The notes under the pieces were generated by a model, which saw only the letters and a list, made by a program, of their open reading frames with translations, did no database searches and had not been told where the DNA came from. The translations under genes were made by a program, and so were the position numbers. A stretch of DNA of 64,000 bases from G963677445 sp963678275 (lineage in GTDB: Bacteria; Bacteroidota; Ignavibacteria; Ignavibacteriales; Melioribacteraceae). Below are positions 50,889-60,730 of the stretch, in pieces. The first letter of the stretch is position 1; each line of letters starts with the position of its first letter. The stretch covers positions 4,030,001 to 4,094,000 of the forward strand of contig OY782765.1 in assembly GCA_963678275.1 (NCBI GenBank), written 5' to 3'.

Positions 50889-52607
50889 TTATGTATTCTC
50901 TGAAATTTTTATATCTTTTAGACGGAGCTGGGGATAAAGCCTTCCGTCGCGGGTAATCTTTTCTATCGTAAATACAATATCCACCAAATTTTTATCTTTG
51001 TCAACTTCCTGAACAAAATGTCCCAGGTTAAATCCTATTGTGTCAAATATCTTGTCATTTTTTGATTGCCTCATGCATGTGATAATATGATTTGAACCTA
51101 CAATACGGGGAATCGTAGTCAGTTCAACATTTTCAGCCATAAAAACCGGGCGCATATTCCCCGGGCCAAAAGGGGCAAACTGGTCAAGAATCCTGACAAA
51201 TTTTGGCGTTATTTCAGAAAGAGAGAGTTTTGCGTCAATATTGATTTCAGGCACAACATCATCAGCAGTAAGTTTTTCTTTAAGAATATCATTAAGCCTG
51301 ATCCTGAATTCGGCAATATTATCAATTTCAATAGCGAGACCTGCCGCCGCTTCATGCCCGCCATACTGAATAAGCAGATCTTCACACTTCTGCAAAGCCT
51401 GGTACATGTTAAACCCGGTGATGCTCCTTGCCGAACCTTTAGCCACCCCGTCAATAGTGGTTAACAGAATGGAAGGCCGGTAAAATTTTTCAACCATTCT
51501 TGAAGCTACAATACCAATTACACCAGGATGCCAGTTATCATTATGGAGAACGATACCGAGATTTTCATCAAGATTCTGAGTTTCTTCAAGCATATCAAGC
51601 GCATGCGAAAATGTGGCCTCATCAATTTTTCGCCTCTCATGATTTTCTTCCTCAAGAACCCTGGCAAGCTCTTCCGCCTCTTTTTCATCACGGGTTGTAA
51701 AAAGCTCAACAGCGCGGTTGGCGTCGCCGAGTCTGCCGACAGCATTGATTCTCGGCGCTATGGTAAATACTATCTGACCGGCCGAAAGATTCCCGGGCTC
51801 CATTTTGGCGCTTTTCATCAGCGCTTTGATGCCGGGACGGGGACGGGTATTGATCGCTTCAAGACCTTTTTTTACAAGAGCCCTGTTTTCATCAACAAGT
51901 GGAACAATATCAGCGGCTCCGGCGAGCGCGACAAGGTCGAGATAGTCGAGCGCCAGGTCTATCTGTCCTATCCGGTCGCCGACCGCTCTTGCAAGCTTAA
52001 ATGCCACTCCGGCGCCCGAAAGATACTTGAAGGGATAAGGATCATCCTCTTTTTGCGGATCGAGAACCGCGTGGGCGGGGGGGAGAATCTCTTTGGGCTT
52101 ATGATGATCGCAAATAATTGTATCCATTCCAAGCGTGTTAGCATAGGCGATTTCATCTACGGCTGTAATGCCGCAATCGACTGTGATAATAAGTGTGACA
52201 CCCTGCTCTCTTAAAATGTCAATGCCCGCTTCAGATATTCCGTAACCTTCGGTAATTCTGTTGGGAATATAAATTGAAGCGTCGGCGTCGAAATGTTTCA
52301 GGAACATGTACATAAGCGCCGCCGAACATGTTCCATCTACGTCGTAGTCACCATAAACACAGATTTTTTCATTACTTGTTATTGCCTGAATAACTCTTCT
52401 GGAGGCTTTTTCCATTCCATCCATTAAAAAAGGATCGTGCAGCGCCTCTATTGTCGGACGGAAAAAATTCTTTGCTTCAAAAAAGTTTGTTATTCCCCTG
52501 CGAATTAGAAGTTCAGATAATACATTGGATATATTCAGGCTGTCGGCCAGAGCCAACACCATCTTGTGGTCAACAGGATCTTTAATTTTCCAGCGTTTTT
52601 TCAGCAT
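50889..52607 (-). CDS. recJ: Single-stranded-DNA-specific exonuclease RecJ
   Basis: 572 residues. DHH phosphoesterase domain with ICVYGDYDVDGTCSAALMYM, IIICDHHKP-type motif (TIICDHHKPKE), SGAGVAFKLA and GGHEAAAGLAIE, then the OB-fold C-terminal part. Degrades single-stranded DNA 5' to 3' in recombination and mismatch repair. First gene of a recJ-yebC-ruvC cluster on the minus strand. A short palindrome ATACTCTTTGAGTAT overlaps its start codon (52606-52620). Confidence 0.95.
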   Translation of the reverse strand: MLKKRWKIKDPVDHKMVLALADSLNISNVLSELLIRRGITNFFEAKNFFRPTIEALHDPFLMDGMEKASRRVIQAITSNEKICVYGDYDVDGTCSAALMYMFLKHFDADASIYIPNRITEGYGISEAGIDILREQGVTLIITVDCGITAVDEIAYANTLGMDTIICDHHKPKEILPPAHAVLDPQKEDDPYPFKYLSGAGVAFKLARAVGDRIGQIDLALDYLDLVALAGAADIVPLVDENRALVKKGLEAINTRPRPGIKALMKSAKMEPGNLSAGQIVFTIAPRINAVGRLGDANRAVELFTTRDEKEAEELARVLEEENHERRKIDEATFSHALDMLEETQNLDENLGIVLHNDNWHPGVIGIVASRMVEKFYRPSILLTTIDGVAKGSARSITGFNMYQALQKCEDLLIQYGGHEAAAGLAIEIDNIAEFRIRLNDILKEKLTADDVVPEINIDAKLSLSEITPKFVRILDQFAPFGPGNMRPVFMAENVELTTIPRIVGSNHIITCMRQSKNDKIFDTIGFNLGHFVQEVDKDKNLVDIVFTIEKITRDGRLYPQLRLKDIKISENT

Positions 52608-52639
52608 ACTCTTTGAGTATTGGGAAAAAACATTTAATA

Positions 52640-53060
52640 ACCCCGGTCTGTAAGCCGAATTCTGTATCCTCTCCTCATAAAAAGGAGAGGCGGCAATTAT
52701 TTATCCAGGTCTGCAATTACTCACAGACTCAAGCGGTCTACCCGGGACTGAGGAGCGAACAACTCCTTATGATAAAAACTCACCAAATCGTCCCTTACTT
52801 GACCTTGCTCCGGGCAGGGTTTACCTTGATTCCGTTAAACGGAACTCCCAAACAGGACCACCTTTATTACTAAAGGCGCGGCAGGCTCTTACCCTGCCTT
52901 TTCACCCTTACCCGCCTGCGGCGGGCGGTATATTTTCTGTGGCACTTTCCGTAGACCGGCTTACCGGCCTCCCGGGCGTTACCCGGCGCCCTGTTCTGCG
53001 GAGTTCGGACTTTCCTCTACTCCCGCAATATCTTCGGGAACAGCAATTGCCCAACCAGGA
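52640..53060 (-). ncRNA. rnpB: RNase P RNA (catalytic subunit), bacterial type A-like
   Basis: On the minus strand the RNA runs from about 53060 to 52640. The 5' half contains GAGGAAAGTCCGAACTCC (P4 strand and CR I region) and AAAGTGCCACAGAAAATATA; the middle has GGTAAACCCTGCCCGGAGCA. The 3' end has GGATACAGAATTCGGC then TTACAGACC, the universal finish of bacterial RNase P RNA. Pairing of the ends fits P1-P4. It matures tRNA 5' ends. Exact ends are estimated to within about 10 bases. Small reading frames on the opposite strand here are artefacts. Confidence 0.95.
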
Positions 53061-53252
53061 TTATCAAATGTATCTTTCCCAATTAATCTACTATTTTGTT
53101 ATAAAATTGTTATTAATATAATAAAATTACCCCTCATAGTCATTAACAAAACGTCCGCCTTTTCCCTTTTTTTTGAAAATAGCAGCATAAAATTTATATT
53201 TGTAAATTCATTTATTCAATTAATTTATTTGGGATTAAAAGAGGAACTCGAA

Positions 53253-54527
53253 ATGTTAAAGAAACTACTGCTTTTTACTTTCCTGCCTATTATTATTTTA
53301 TCACAAACAGATGAAAATTTTTTCACTCCACTTGAAGATCTGCTTCTGAAAGGCAATATTGAAGGCGTCAAAGCTTTTACTGAAAAACATGATAAAGGGG
53401 CTTTGAAATCCAAAAAAGATCAGACCTTTTATGAGGAACTGAAACCTATGATTGGTTCAGCTCTGAACTTCATCGCGAAGGGAGAAAAATCGGGCGGTGA
53501 ACAGATGAAATCTTATGTGGAAAATGTCAGGCAGGCTGAATCCACTTTCACTCTCTCTTTTGCCGGTGAAAAAGCGCAGAAAGCTTTTAAGCTTTATATG
53601 AAAGCGGCAGATAAAGGAAATACTGTGGAAGCTGTAAAGTGGTATAAAATGGCTGTGCTCCTGCGCCATATTTATGTCGAGAGAATAAAAGTCTTCGCGA
53701 AAGATGGCTACAAAAAGGCATCGGATCAATTCAGAAAAGACGCTCTTGATGAAGCTTCAAAAACTATCAATTTATTAAAATTTGATTCAGGCAATGATGA
53801 AGAGCTGCAGAAAATTGCCGAGGATATCGAATCATTAAAAAATAACATCGATAACAGAATTTTGAACAGGGACCGCGGTGAAGAAGTGTTGAAAGATTAT
53901 TCCTGTCCCGAACATGATTTCATCGCTTCTTTAAGCGTCAGTGTTACTCCCGGTCCTTCCTGGAATATTGAGCAGCTTGTGCTTCACGGCTCGCAAGAAG
54001 ATTACCTTGTTGATCTGGAACAGCCTGAAAATTCAATAAGATTCGGCTTTTCGTTTGATCTGCAATATAAAGTTATTGAAAACCTCTACCTCGGCGCGGG
54101 TTTTAACTATAACAGCTTCAAATATTCCAACAGCAGCACCGATGAATGGATTTCCGCCGACTTCAATATAACCAATACCAACCTGAAGGTTTATGCCGAT
54201 TATCTTTTCAGAACTTATGCGGGTGTTAGGCCCTATGTTGAGGTGGGAGGCGGTTTTGCAAGTTATACCAGGGAAGAGTTTACAGCGATCACTCTTGCGG
54301 AGGCTCCGGGCGTGATTTCACCCGCCTATGGCCAGAAATGGGAAATTGAGAAGCAGGAATTCAGCCGCCCCTTCGTTTTTCTCGGCGGAGGCACCCAGTA
54401 TATTCCGGCTAAAGGATTCCCACTTGTGCTCACCGCGAAATATCTTTTCCAGCTTGATCTCGGCGATGAAGAAATGGTCAATAAAACAAATCATTATCTC
54501 GGGGTTGGACTGGGCATCCATTTTTAA
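53253..54527 (+). CDS. Outer-membrane beta-barrel protein with helical N-domain
   Basis: 424 residues from ATG 53253 (GAGGA upstream). A signal peptide (MLKKLLLFTFLPIIILSQ) is followed by a helical region of about 190 residues with TPR-like or Sel1-like character (KAFKLYMKAADKGNTVEAVKWYKMA). A beta-barrel then begins near residue 225 (FIASLSVSVTPGP, FGFSFDLQYKVIENLYLGAG, LKVYADYLFRTYAGVRPYVE). It ends LGVGLGIHF with the terminal aromatic residue. Function unknown; possibly an envelope adaptor. Divergent from rnpB. Confidence 0.8.
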   Translation: MLKKLLLFTFLPIIILSQTDENFFTPLEDLLLKGNIEGVKAFTEKHDKGALKSKKDQTFYEELKPMIGSALNFIAKGEKSGGEQMKSYVENVRQAESTFTLSFAGEKAQKAFKLYMKAADKGNTVEAVKWYKMAVLLRHIYVERIKVFAKDGYKKASDQFRKDALDEASKTINLLKFDSGNDEELQKIAEDIESLKNNIDNRILNRDRGEEVLKDYSCPEHDFIASLSVSVTPGPSWNIEQLVLHGSQEDYLVDLEQPENSIRFGFSFDLQYKVIENLYLGAGFNYNSFKYSNSSTDEWISADFNITNTNLKVYADYLFRTYAGVRPYVEVGGGFASYTREEFTAITLAEAPGVISPAYGQKWEIEKQEFSRPFVFLGGGTQYIPAKGFPLVLTAKYLFQLDLGDEEMVNKTNHYLGVGLGIHF

Positions 54528-54542
54528 TTTTATCTGACTTTC

Positions 54543-54723
54543 GTAGAGACAAGGCATGCCTTGTCTCTACACGGGTTATATAAAAACATTTGGCAAAATT
54601 AGAGGATTGTTTTTTTTGGGCAATTCTGCCATATCCAATGATAAAAACGATACCGATAGCAATACCAAACCCGATACCGATTTTTAATCATGTAATCCTC
54701 AAATCCCTTAATCATGGTTCAGA
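54543..54723 (+). repeat. Direct repeat with GTAGAGAC palindrome, copy 1
   Basis: The palindrome, then ACGGGTTATATAAAAACATT, TGGCAAAATTAGAGGATTG, CTGCCATATCCAATGATAAA and ATCATGTAATCCTCAAATC to GGTTCAGA. Copy 2 at 55079-55246 is nearly identical apart from a 14-bp deletion. The last 40 bases are the reverse complement of the end of the 370-bp repeat unit. Confidence 0.75.
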
Positions 54724-54841
54724 CTTTGACGGGATCAGATTAAAAAATGGTATGCAGCATATTATAATACCCTGCCATGCTACGTAATCTGTTCAGCGAA
54801 TTCACCGTAAAACCGGAGTTGGAATTTATCCGGCGTGATAA

Positions 54842-55011
54842 ATATGGTGTACCTACGGCACACATATATCATAAGGTTTCAATCCTTTTACCAATATTTT
54901 GCCCCTGACGGGGCAATTTAAACCAATAGAATTATTTATCCCGTCAGGGATAACATATTGGTAGAAAAATAAATTCTGAATCATTAAAGTGTGCCGTCAG
55001 GTACATCATAT
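54842..55011. repeat. Palindromic element GTGTACCTGACGGCACAC, copy B
   Basis: Ends ATATGGTGTACCTACGGC and GCCGTCAGGTACATCATAT. The inner pair ACCAATATTTTGCCCC...ACATATTGGT and the hairpins CCCCTGACGGGG and CCCGTCAGGG match the plan of copy A at 3879-4047. Length 170 against 169 bases. Confidence 0.7.
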
Positions 55012-55078
55012 TACCACCCCGGAGGTTATTTCAAGTCTGGTATAAACATCTTTAAGGTAGAAATATTTTTCCCAGCTA

Positions 55079-55246
55079 TAGAGACAAGGCATGCCTTGTC
55101 TCTACACGGGTTATATAAAAACATTTGGCAAAATTAGAGGATTGTTTTTTTTTGCAATTCTGCCATATCCAATGATAAAAACGATACCGAACCCGATTCC
55201 GATTTTTTAATCATGTAATCCTCAAATCCTTTAATCGTGGTTCAGA
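55079..55246 (+). repeat. Direct repeat with GTAGAGAC palindrome, copy 2
   Basis: Second copy of the 54543-54723 unit, same orientation, about 535 bases away. Confidence 0.75.
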
Positions 55247-55325
55247 AAGATTTTGGTAAGAATAAAAGTTATGTAGCGACACATATACCGGAAAGGCTCT
55301 CTTCCGGGTGAGTACAAAATTAAAA

Positions 55326-55365
55326 CAAAAAAAAACCTCCGGGGTTTTAAAAACCCCGGAGGTTT
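55326..55365 (-). terminator. Terminator of the T9SS cargo gene
   Basis: Very stable hairpin with arms AACCTCCGGGGTTT and its complement (55333-55365). On the minus strand it is followed by a run of nine T. It lies about 24 bases past the stop codon of the 55389 gene. Confidence 0.9.
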
Positions 55366-55388
55366 GGTTCTTAATAATTTTGAAAGGC

Positions 55389-58300
55389 TTATTTCATCAG
55401 CATCATTTTTCTTGATTCCGTGAAATTGCCTGCTTCAATTTTATAGAAGTACACACCTGAAGAAAGGTTTGAAGCGTCAAATTTTACTGTGTGATTTCCC
55501 GCGTCGAGCGACTGATCAACAAGTGACATCACTTCCTGACCCAGGATATTAAAAACACTCAGTTTTACATTCGATTTTTCAGGAATGACGAATGAAATAT
55601 TTGTTGTCGGGTTGAATGGATTCGGATAATTCTGTTTGAGTGAATAACCATAAACAGGAGATGTTGAAGCTATCACAAGTTTTGTGATATTTTCATCAGT
55701 AATCGTGAATGATGAACCATCCTTAATAATGCTGTTGATAAGAGAGGCATTATCCCTGACAGAAATTTCAATGCCTTCAGTCTCAATGTTAACAGGATAA
55801 ACCAGGCTGCTGAGAGAAACAGACTTGCCGGTTGAAAGATTCTCCGCGAGGAATCCACCTTCAAAGCGGACATCAAAAACACCCTGCGGAGGAGACGGAG
55901 GAAGTTCAAAAGAGGAGCGGTTATCGCCGTTATTGAGCGCGTAAAGAGAAATTGATTTGCCGGCCGCGTCTGTGAAAATAATTCTGCCGCGCGAACCAAG
56001 AATATCATTTAATGATTTATTAGCGCCTTTTTTAGCCAATGTGCCGTCATAACTGAGGGCACCTGCCTGGCTTGTTTTAACCCAGTAACCTTTACCCGGT
56101 TCAAGAACATCGGCTGAATAATAAGCTCCGCTGAAACCAAAATAAGCCGAAGCAATTATATTTGCCGGTTCGGAGGTAATATTATCAATATTCACTTCCG
56201 AATCAAAGGGACCTATAATATTCCATCCCGCGTTTACATCAACAGGCTGTTCAACCGGTGAGCCTGTAACTTCAACATCTTCGGCCGCGGGGAATTTGAG
56301 CCAGTAACCTAATCCGTTTTCAAATTCATCAACAACCACATAACCGTTGTTATATTTAAAAGCTGCCGAGTTGGAATTCGGAAAAACTGATTCAACTGTC
56401 ATATCCTGAGCTGTAACCGGAACGGAAACAATATTCCAGTTTTCCAGCACCGGAACCTGAACAGCGAGCTGACTTGTATATTCAATATTGAGAGAAGTAA
56501 TAGCGCTGTTAGTAAGAGTATATGAGTTTTGTTCTTTCATGTTAACATTAACAAGAGTCCCGAGTATGGCATCCTTTAATATAAATATTCCGGCCGGAAG
56601 GGAATCGGGCTCCCATGTAAAGGTAACCGGATAACCGGCTGAACCAGGCTGAAAAGAAATATTCCATACTACATCGGTATTTTCAGAATTTCTAAAATCC
56701 ATTAATGAAGCGGTCTGGTCGGGAAGTACAAAACGTGAGTCAAAAACACCTGCCGGAGGCACAGGAGGAAGTTCATCTTCGCCGAGCTCGGGGTCGATTC
56801 CATCTGTAGCGAATGCTGAAAGTCCGAAGGTCATATCCTCAGAATCGGAACCATCATTCACATTCATGTGAGCCTGCCAACTTACTGTAGCGACGTTTTC
56901 GACGTTTATTCCGCCTACCCAGACACCCCATGTATTTGTTCCATGAACATATTCGGTAAATACCCAGAAATTTTCGGGATCGGCAGGGTCTGTCCACGCG
57001 CCGTTGTAATCACCCCAGCGGTTTCTTGATCCGCCATAAGTTTTAATATAGTTGCCATTGCCCGGTTTTAACACCTGGCTGCCTATAGGAGTGGTTTCTC
57101 CCGCCTTCAGAACAGTATAACAGGCTCCCATATATTCAGTGGACGCCGAACGGCTGTAGGAAAATACCACATCTCCAAAACCGTTGACAGCAAGAGCCGG
57201 ATAAGTATGATAATGATCACTGTCACCCATCTTCCAATCCATTATCAGGCTGTAGTCCGATACATCTACGGCCATATATCTTAAGGCCGAGCGGCTACCA
57301 TAAGCGACTGAATGCACCATGTGCAGAGTGCCGTTAAAAAAGACCGGTTCGTTCCTGAAATTCAGTCCGCCTCCGTCAATGTTTGGTGATCCACCGCCAA
57401 GCTGTAAAGGATCCTGGGGAGATGAGTAGGATGTCACCGGAACCTGCGCGCCGGTAATTGAGGGATTGGAAGGTGAATTCAGCACTTTAAAAACGCCGAT
57501 TGTATTTCCCGAGGTATAAGGAGTATGTACAGCCATATAATATTCATTTGAAGGTGACTGCATTCTCGCGGGTCTTAAACCAAAAGCTCCCTGTGACCCG
57601 TTGGGATAGCGGATATTCCACATATCTTTCCATGTTAACTGACCTGCCGCGTTACCATAAAGTACGTTTTTATCGAGTATTCTTAATTTTGAATACTGGT
57701 AATAAAAACTGAATGTAAACTGGTTGGACGTAACATATATAGCCTTATCATCATATCCCACACCCTGGTAATCGGACCAGTTGCCCGCGGGTGTGTTACC
57801 ATTGGTGGTTGAGGGAAGCGCCCAGTTATACCACACGCCAGTCGGATCGCCGTCATCTGAAACAGACACAAGAATATATCCTTCACTCTGGTTTTCATTC
57901 AGATGAAGCCATACCATTACCCAGCGGTCTTCATAATGATCATAAATTACTTTTGGGTCGAAGGTAAAAGCGCCGGGCAAAACGCTGGAAAACCATGAAT
58001 CGGCCAGGATTGTTTTAATATATGTTCCGTTTTTATAATTTATTCTGAATCGGCTGTTTACAACCTGAATCATATGATCGGGTCCCACAGCCACATAAGG
58101 ATCGGGAGGGATATTTGGTGTCTGGTTTATTCCGTAAAAATCCTCAAATAATGTTATATCTTCTGTATTGTCGATACCGAGTGAGGCAGGATCTATGATC
58201 AGGTTGGCATCTTCGGGAGCGGCGGCCGGAAGCTGCGTTCCGTCATCAGGATATACAGGTATTGGGGGATGTGAGAACAACCTGTATTTTGTATTATCGC

Positions 58301-58445
58301 CAGCCTGGTTGTTTTCAAAACTATTTGTGTTAACTATTACGCCGCCGGATACAGATCCGTTGGCAGGGCCCTGGTAATAAACCTGACCCGTTATGAATGT
58401 GGTTATCAGTAAAAAGGATATTAAAAATAAAACTGTTTTTCTCAT
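55389..58445 (-). CDS. Large secreted protein with type IX sorting domain
   Basis: 1018 residues from ATG 58445 (CGGAG nine bases upstream; the frame to 58565 is not supported). Signal peptide MRKTVLFLISFLLITTFITG. The N-terminal half (about 100-520) is a beta-rich domain with PPDPYVAVGPDHMIQVVNSR, reminiscent of propeller-like secreted proteins. The middle part is two repeats about a LENWNIVSVPVTAQ module. The last about 85 residues are a type A T9SS C-terminal domain: LKQNYPNPFNPTTNISFVIP, VFNILGQEVMSL, NLSSGVYFYKIEAG, end KMMLMK. It would be exported by Sec, crossed through the T9SS and displayed or released. Its substrate or ligand is unknown. Confidence 0.9.
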   Translation of the reverse strand: MRKTVLFLISFLLITTFITGQVYYQGPANGSVSGGVIVNTNSFENNQAGDNTKYRLFSHPPIPVYPDDGTQLPAAAPEDANLIIDPASLGIDNTEDITLFEDFYGINQTPNIPPDPYVAVGPDHMIQVVNSRFRINYKNGTYIKTILADSWFSSVLPGAFTFDPKVIYDHYEDRWVMVWLHLNENQSEGYILVSVSDDGDPTGVWYNWALPSTTNGNTPAGNWSDYQGVGYDDKAIYVTSNQFTFSFYYQYSKLRILDKNVLYGNAAGQLTWKDMWNIRYPNGSQGAFGLRPARMQSPSNEYYMAVHTPYTSGNTIGVFKVLNSPSNPSITGAQVPVTSYSSPQDPLQLGGGSPNIDGGGLNFRNEPVFFNGTLHMVHSVAYGSRSALRYMAVDVSDYSLIMDWKMGDSDHYHTYPALAVNGFGDVVFSYSRSASTEYMGACYTVLKAGETTPIGSQVLKPGNGNYIKTYGGSRNRWGDYNGAWTDPADPENFWVFTEYVHGTNTWGVWVGGINVENVATVSWQAHMNVNDGSDSEDMTFGLSAFATDGIDPELGEDELPPVPPAGVFDSRFVLPDQTASLMDFRNSENTDVVWNISFQPGSAGYPVTFTWEPDSLPAGIFILKDAILGTLVNVNMKEQNSYTLTNSAITSLNIEYTSQLAVQVPVLENWNIVSVPVTAQDMTVESVFPNSNSAAFKYNNGYVVVDEFENGLGYWLKFPAAEDVEVTGSPVEQPVDVNAGWNIIGPFDSEVNIDNITSEPANIIASAYFGFSGAYYSADVLEPGKGYWVKTSQAGALSYDGTLAKKGANKSLNDILGSRGRIIFTDAAGKSISLYALNNGDNRSSFELPPSPPQGVFDVRFEGGFLAENLSTGKSVSLSSLVYPVNIETEGIEISVRDNASLINSIIKDGSSFTITDENITKLVIASTSPVYGYSLKQNYPNPFNPTTNISFVIPEKSNVKLSVFNILGQEVMSLVDQSLDAGNHTVKFDASNLSSGVYFYKIEAGNFTESRKMMLMK

Positions 58446-58943
58446 GACAAAAAACTCCGGTTTAATGATTGGTCTTATCTTCCTATTATCGGAAAAAGGG
58501 AGCATCAAGTTAAAAAAATTTTTTGAAAATGAATAACTGATTACCATCAGGGTAATTTGAATCACAAAAAATATTGGAAAATCTTCCCCCTATACTGCGG
58601 ATAACAATATTTCAACTTGCTGGAATATTATTCATTAACTGAATCTCTAATTAATGAAATATTCGTGTGGCGCTCAGGATACCAGGTATATTTCAAAAAC
58701 ATTAAAATTATCAGGTGACAAATGAGACACCTGAAGAATCGCAAATTATTTAAATTTTATAATTCAAGTAGTTGTCCCCCTTGTCCCAGGAGTCCCACTA
58801 AATCATTCATAAACCAAAAAATTTGACTTTTCTTCCCAGAGCATACAATTCAATTTTTTATGTTGAATAATACTCAACACTTTTTTAATATACTTCTTAA
58901 ATATAACTTTGAAGCAGTTGCTTTTTGGAAAAGGTGAATTTTA
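58446..58943. other. Intergenic region with no gene
   Basis: 500 AT-rich bases between divergent genes. The word GTCCCAGGAGTCCCACT (58784-58800) also occurs near 42674-42690. No structure beyond that. Confidence 0.45.
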
Positions 58944-59171
58944 ATGAACGATGGCAGATTGAATAAGAAGGGTTTTATTCCAAAACATGGTGGTTACCGA
59001 AATTTACACGCCTACCAGAAAGCGGAAATAGTTTATGATGGCACAATATATTTCACCAATCGCTTTTTCAATAAATATGACCGAACTATTGGTCAGATGG
59101 TTCAGGCGGCGCGGAGTGGCAAACAGAATATTGCCGAAGGAAGCATGGCATCGGCAACATCGAAGGAATAA
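58944..59171 (+). pseudogene. Truncated four-helix-bundle (S23-type) protein
   Basis: 75 residues. FIPKHGGYRNLHAYQKAEIV and TIGQMVQAARSGKQNIAEGS match the first part of four-helix-bundle proteins of the S23/intervening-sequence type, of the variant with a suffix domain (about 200 residues). The frame ends with SATSKE stop where relatives continue into the remaining helices, and the following DNA does not encode them in another frame. About 60 percent is therefore missing. The start ATG has AAAGGTGA upstream. Confidence 0.7.
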
Positions 59172-59350
59172 AACTTTATTACTATTTCTGGTTCAAAAAA
59201 TTGTGTCATTCCGGTTTGCAAACCGTGCTTTTCGGTTAGCAAGACCGGAATCTAATTTTGTATTATCACGAATGTTTATAATATTTATTATATCGAACTC
59301 ACGTTATTCATATTCCAATTTTCGCATACAGTCTAAATTATTAAAAACAT

Positions 59351-59647
59351 ATGAAAAACTTTGATTTAATAGAAATGGCTTCCGGAGGACTTGCGCTTGT
59401 TTTGGAATATCCTGCAGTCTGGGATGATTTTCTACATTTATCCGTGAAATGGGCCGGAAAACTTAAGGGAAAAATAGTGGGTGAACCGATTATTTCTGTT
59501 GACGAATGTCTTCTGGAAGTAAATATAAGGGGTGGTTCATTCTGGATTTCTTATGATGATTGGCAGTCGGCTCTGCATCTTGAACCTAAAAGTAAAGAAT
59601 ATAATACAATTATTCTCGAACTGCGGAAAGAACTACAAAATAAATAA
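59351..59647 (+). CDS. Hypothetical protein, 98 aa
   Basis: Not recognised. One compact soluble domain: helical start NFDLIEMASGGLALVLEYPA, strand VSVDECLLEVN-like segment (IISVDECLLEVNIRGGSFWI) and amphipathic C-terminal helix. It resembles small immunity-like or DUF proteins only in size. There is no obvious ribosome site. Reads as a genuine gene by composition, but with modest support. Confidence 0.5.
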   Translation: MKNFDLIEMASGGLALVLEYPAVWDDFLHLSVKWAGKLKGKIVGEPIISVDECLLEVNIRGGSFWISYDDWQSALHLEPKSKEYNTIILELRKELQNK

Positions 59648-59777
59648 TATTTATTCTGCCGGTAGGGGAAACTGTGGGATAGAGCATTGGAATTTTGGTT
59701 CAATGATTCATTTTAAGGGAGGAATATTTTATTTTTAAAAATAGAACTTTACACCCTTCATTCAGTCTAATGAATAG

Positions 59778-60620
59778 ATGAAAAATATAAATGTAATACT
59801 CTTTTTGCTGATAACCACTATCACCATTTTCTCACAGGAGGGGAAACGGATCGCTATTACTATCGACGATCTGCCCACTCTTTCACATTCGATTATTGAT
59901 TCAGATGAACAAAGAGCCTATTTCCGGAGAATCCTTAAAACACTCGAAAATTACAATATTAAAGCGACAGGTTTTGTTGTAGGGATGTTGATCAGGGAAC
60001 ATACGAAGGACTTGTTGCGGGAATTTATTAATGCCGGACATGTACTGGGAAACCATACACAAAATCACTTCGATCTCAATAATGTATCCTGTGAAACATT
60101 TGAAGAAGATATTCAGATAAATCAGGAAATACTTTCTGACTATCAGGAGAAAATCAGCTATTTCAGGTATCCGATGCTTCACAGGGGAAATACGGATGAA
60201 AAGAAAACCAGGATATTACATTTTCTTGCCAAAAATAATTACACCGTCGCTCCGGTAACTATTGATACTGATGAAGCGGTTTATAATGTCAGGTATGTAA
60301 AAGCATTCTTTGCCGGGAACAAAAATGAAGCAGACAGTATTGGCCGCGAATATCTTACTCACATGTTGAATAAACTGAAATATTTTCACATTATGGCGAA
60401 AGAGATCACAGGCCGTGAAATATCACACATAATGCTTTTGCATATGAACTTTATTAATTCATACTATCTCGGGCAGCTTTTTGAAAATATGAAGAGAGAG
60501 GATTGGCAATTTATAACTCTGGAAGAAGCGCTCAAAGATCCAATATACTTAATGAAGGATAAATATACCGGTAAAAGGGGATTGAGCTGGCTCGAAAGAA
60601 TATCCGGAAATTTTGAATAG
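59778..60620 (+). CDS. Polysaccharide deacetylase family protein (NodB domain)
   Basis: 280 residues. Signal peptide MKNINVILFLLITTITIFSQ. NodB motifs: the catalytic base and metal Asp in AITIDDLPTLSH, the metal histidines in LGNHTQNHFDLNN, and YFRYPMLHRG. The C-terminal part has HIMLLHMNFINSYYLGQLF with the final catalytic His. It would remove acetyl groups from a glycan such as peptidoglycan or a polysaccharide in the periplasm; substrate unproven. It lies about 110 bases before the acyltransferase gene on the same strand. Confidence 0.9.
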   Translation: MKNINVILFLLITTITIFSQEGKRIAITIDDLPTLSHSIIDSDEQRAYFRRILKTLENYNIKATGFVVGMLIREHTKDLLREFINAGHVLGNHTQNHFDLNNVSCETFEEDIQINQEILSDYQEKISYFRYPMLHRGNTDEKKTRILHFLAKNNYTVAPVTIDTDEAVYNVRYVKAFFAGNKNEADSIGREYLTHMLNKLKYFHIMAKEITGREISHIMLLHMNFINSYYLGQLFENMKREDWQFITLEEALKDPIYLMKDKYTGKRGLSWLERISGNFE

Positions 60621-60730
60621 GAAAAAATCATTAGACTTACCAAAGATTTGGATATCCCCTTAAAAAATTTATTTTTAAATTTTAATCATCGGATGAAGAA
60701 AATATTTCCTGCCACAAACAAAAATAATAT

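Larger units (their letters stand above)
54528..55388. other. Repeat-rich intergenic region before the T9SS cargo gene
   Basis: 860 bases without a gene. It holds two copies of a direct repeat that begins with the 28-bp palindrome (54543-54723 and 55079-55246), copy B of the GTGTACCTGACGGCACAC element (54842-55011) between them, and the terminator at 55326-55365. Confidence 0.65.

Noticed and set aside
52613..53121. Two plus-strand reading frames (86 and 60 codons) opposite rnpB
   Set aside because: They lie within the RNase P RNA gene on the other strand. The CKPNSVSS peptide is a well-known artefact of reading this RNA as protein.
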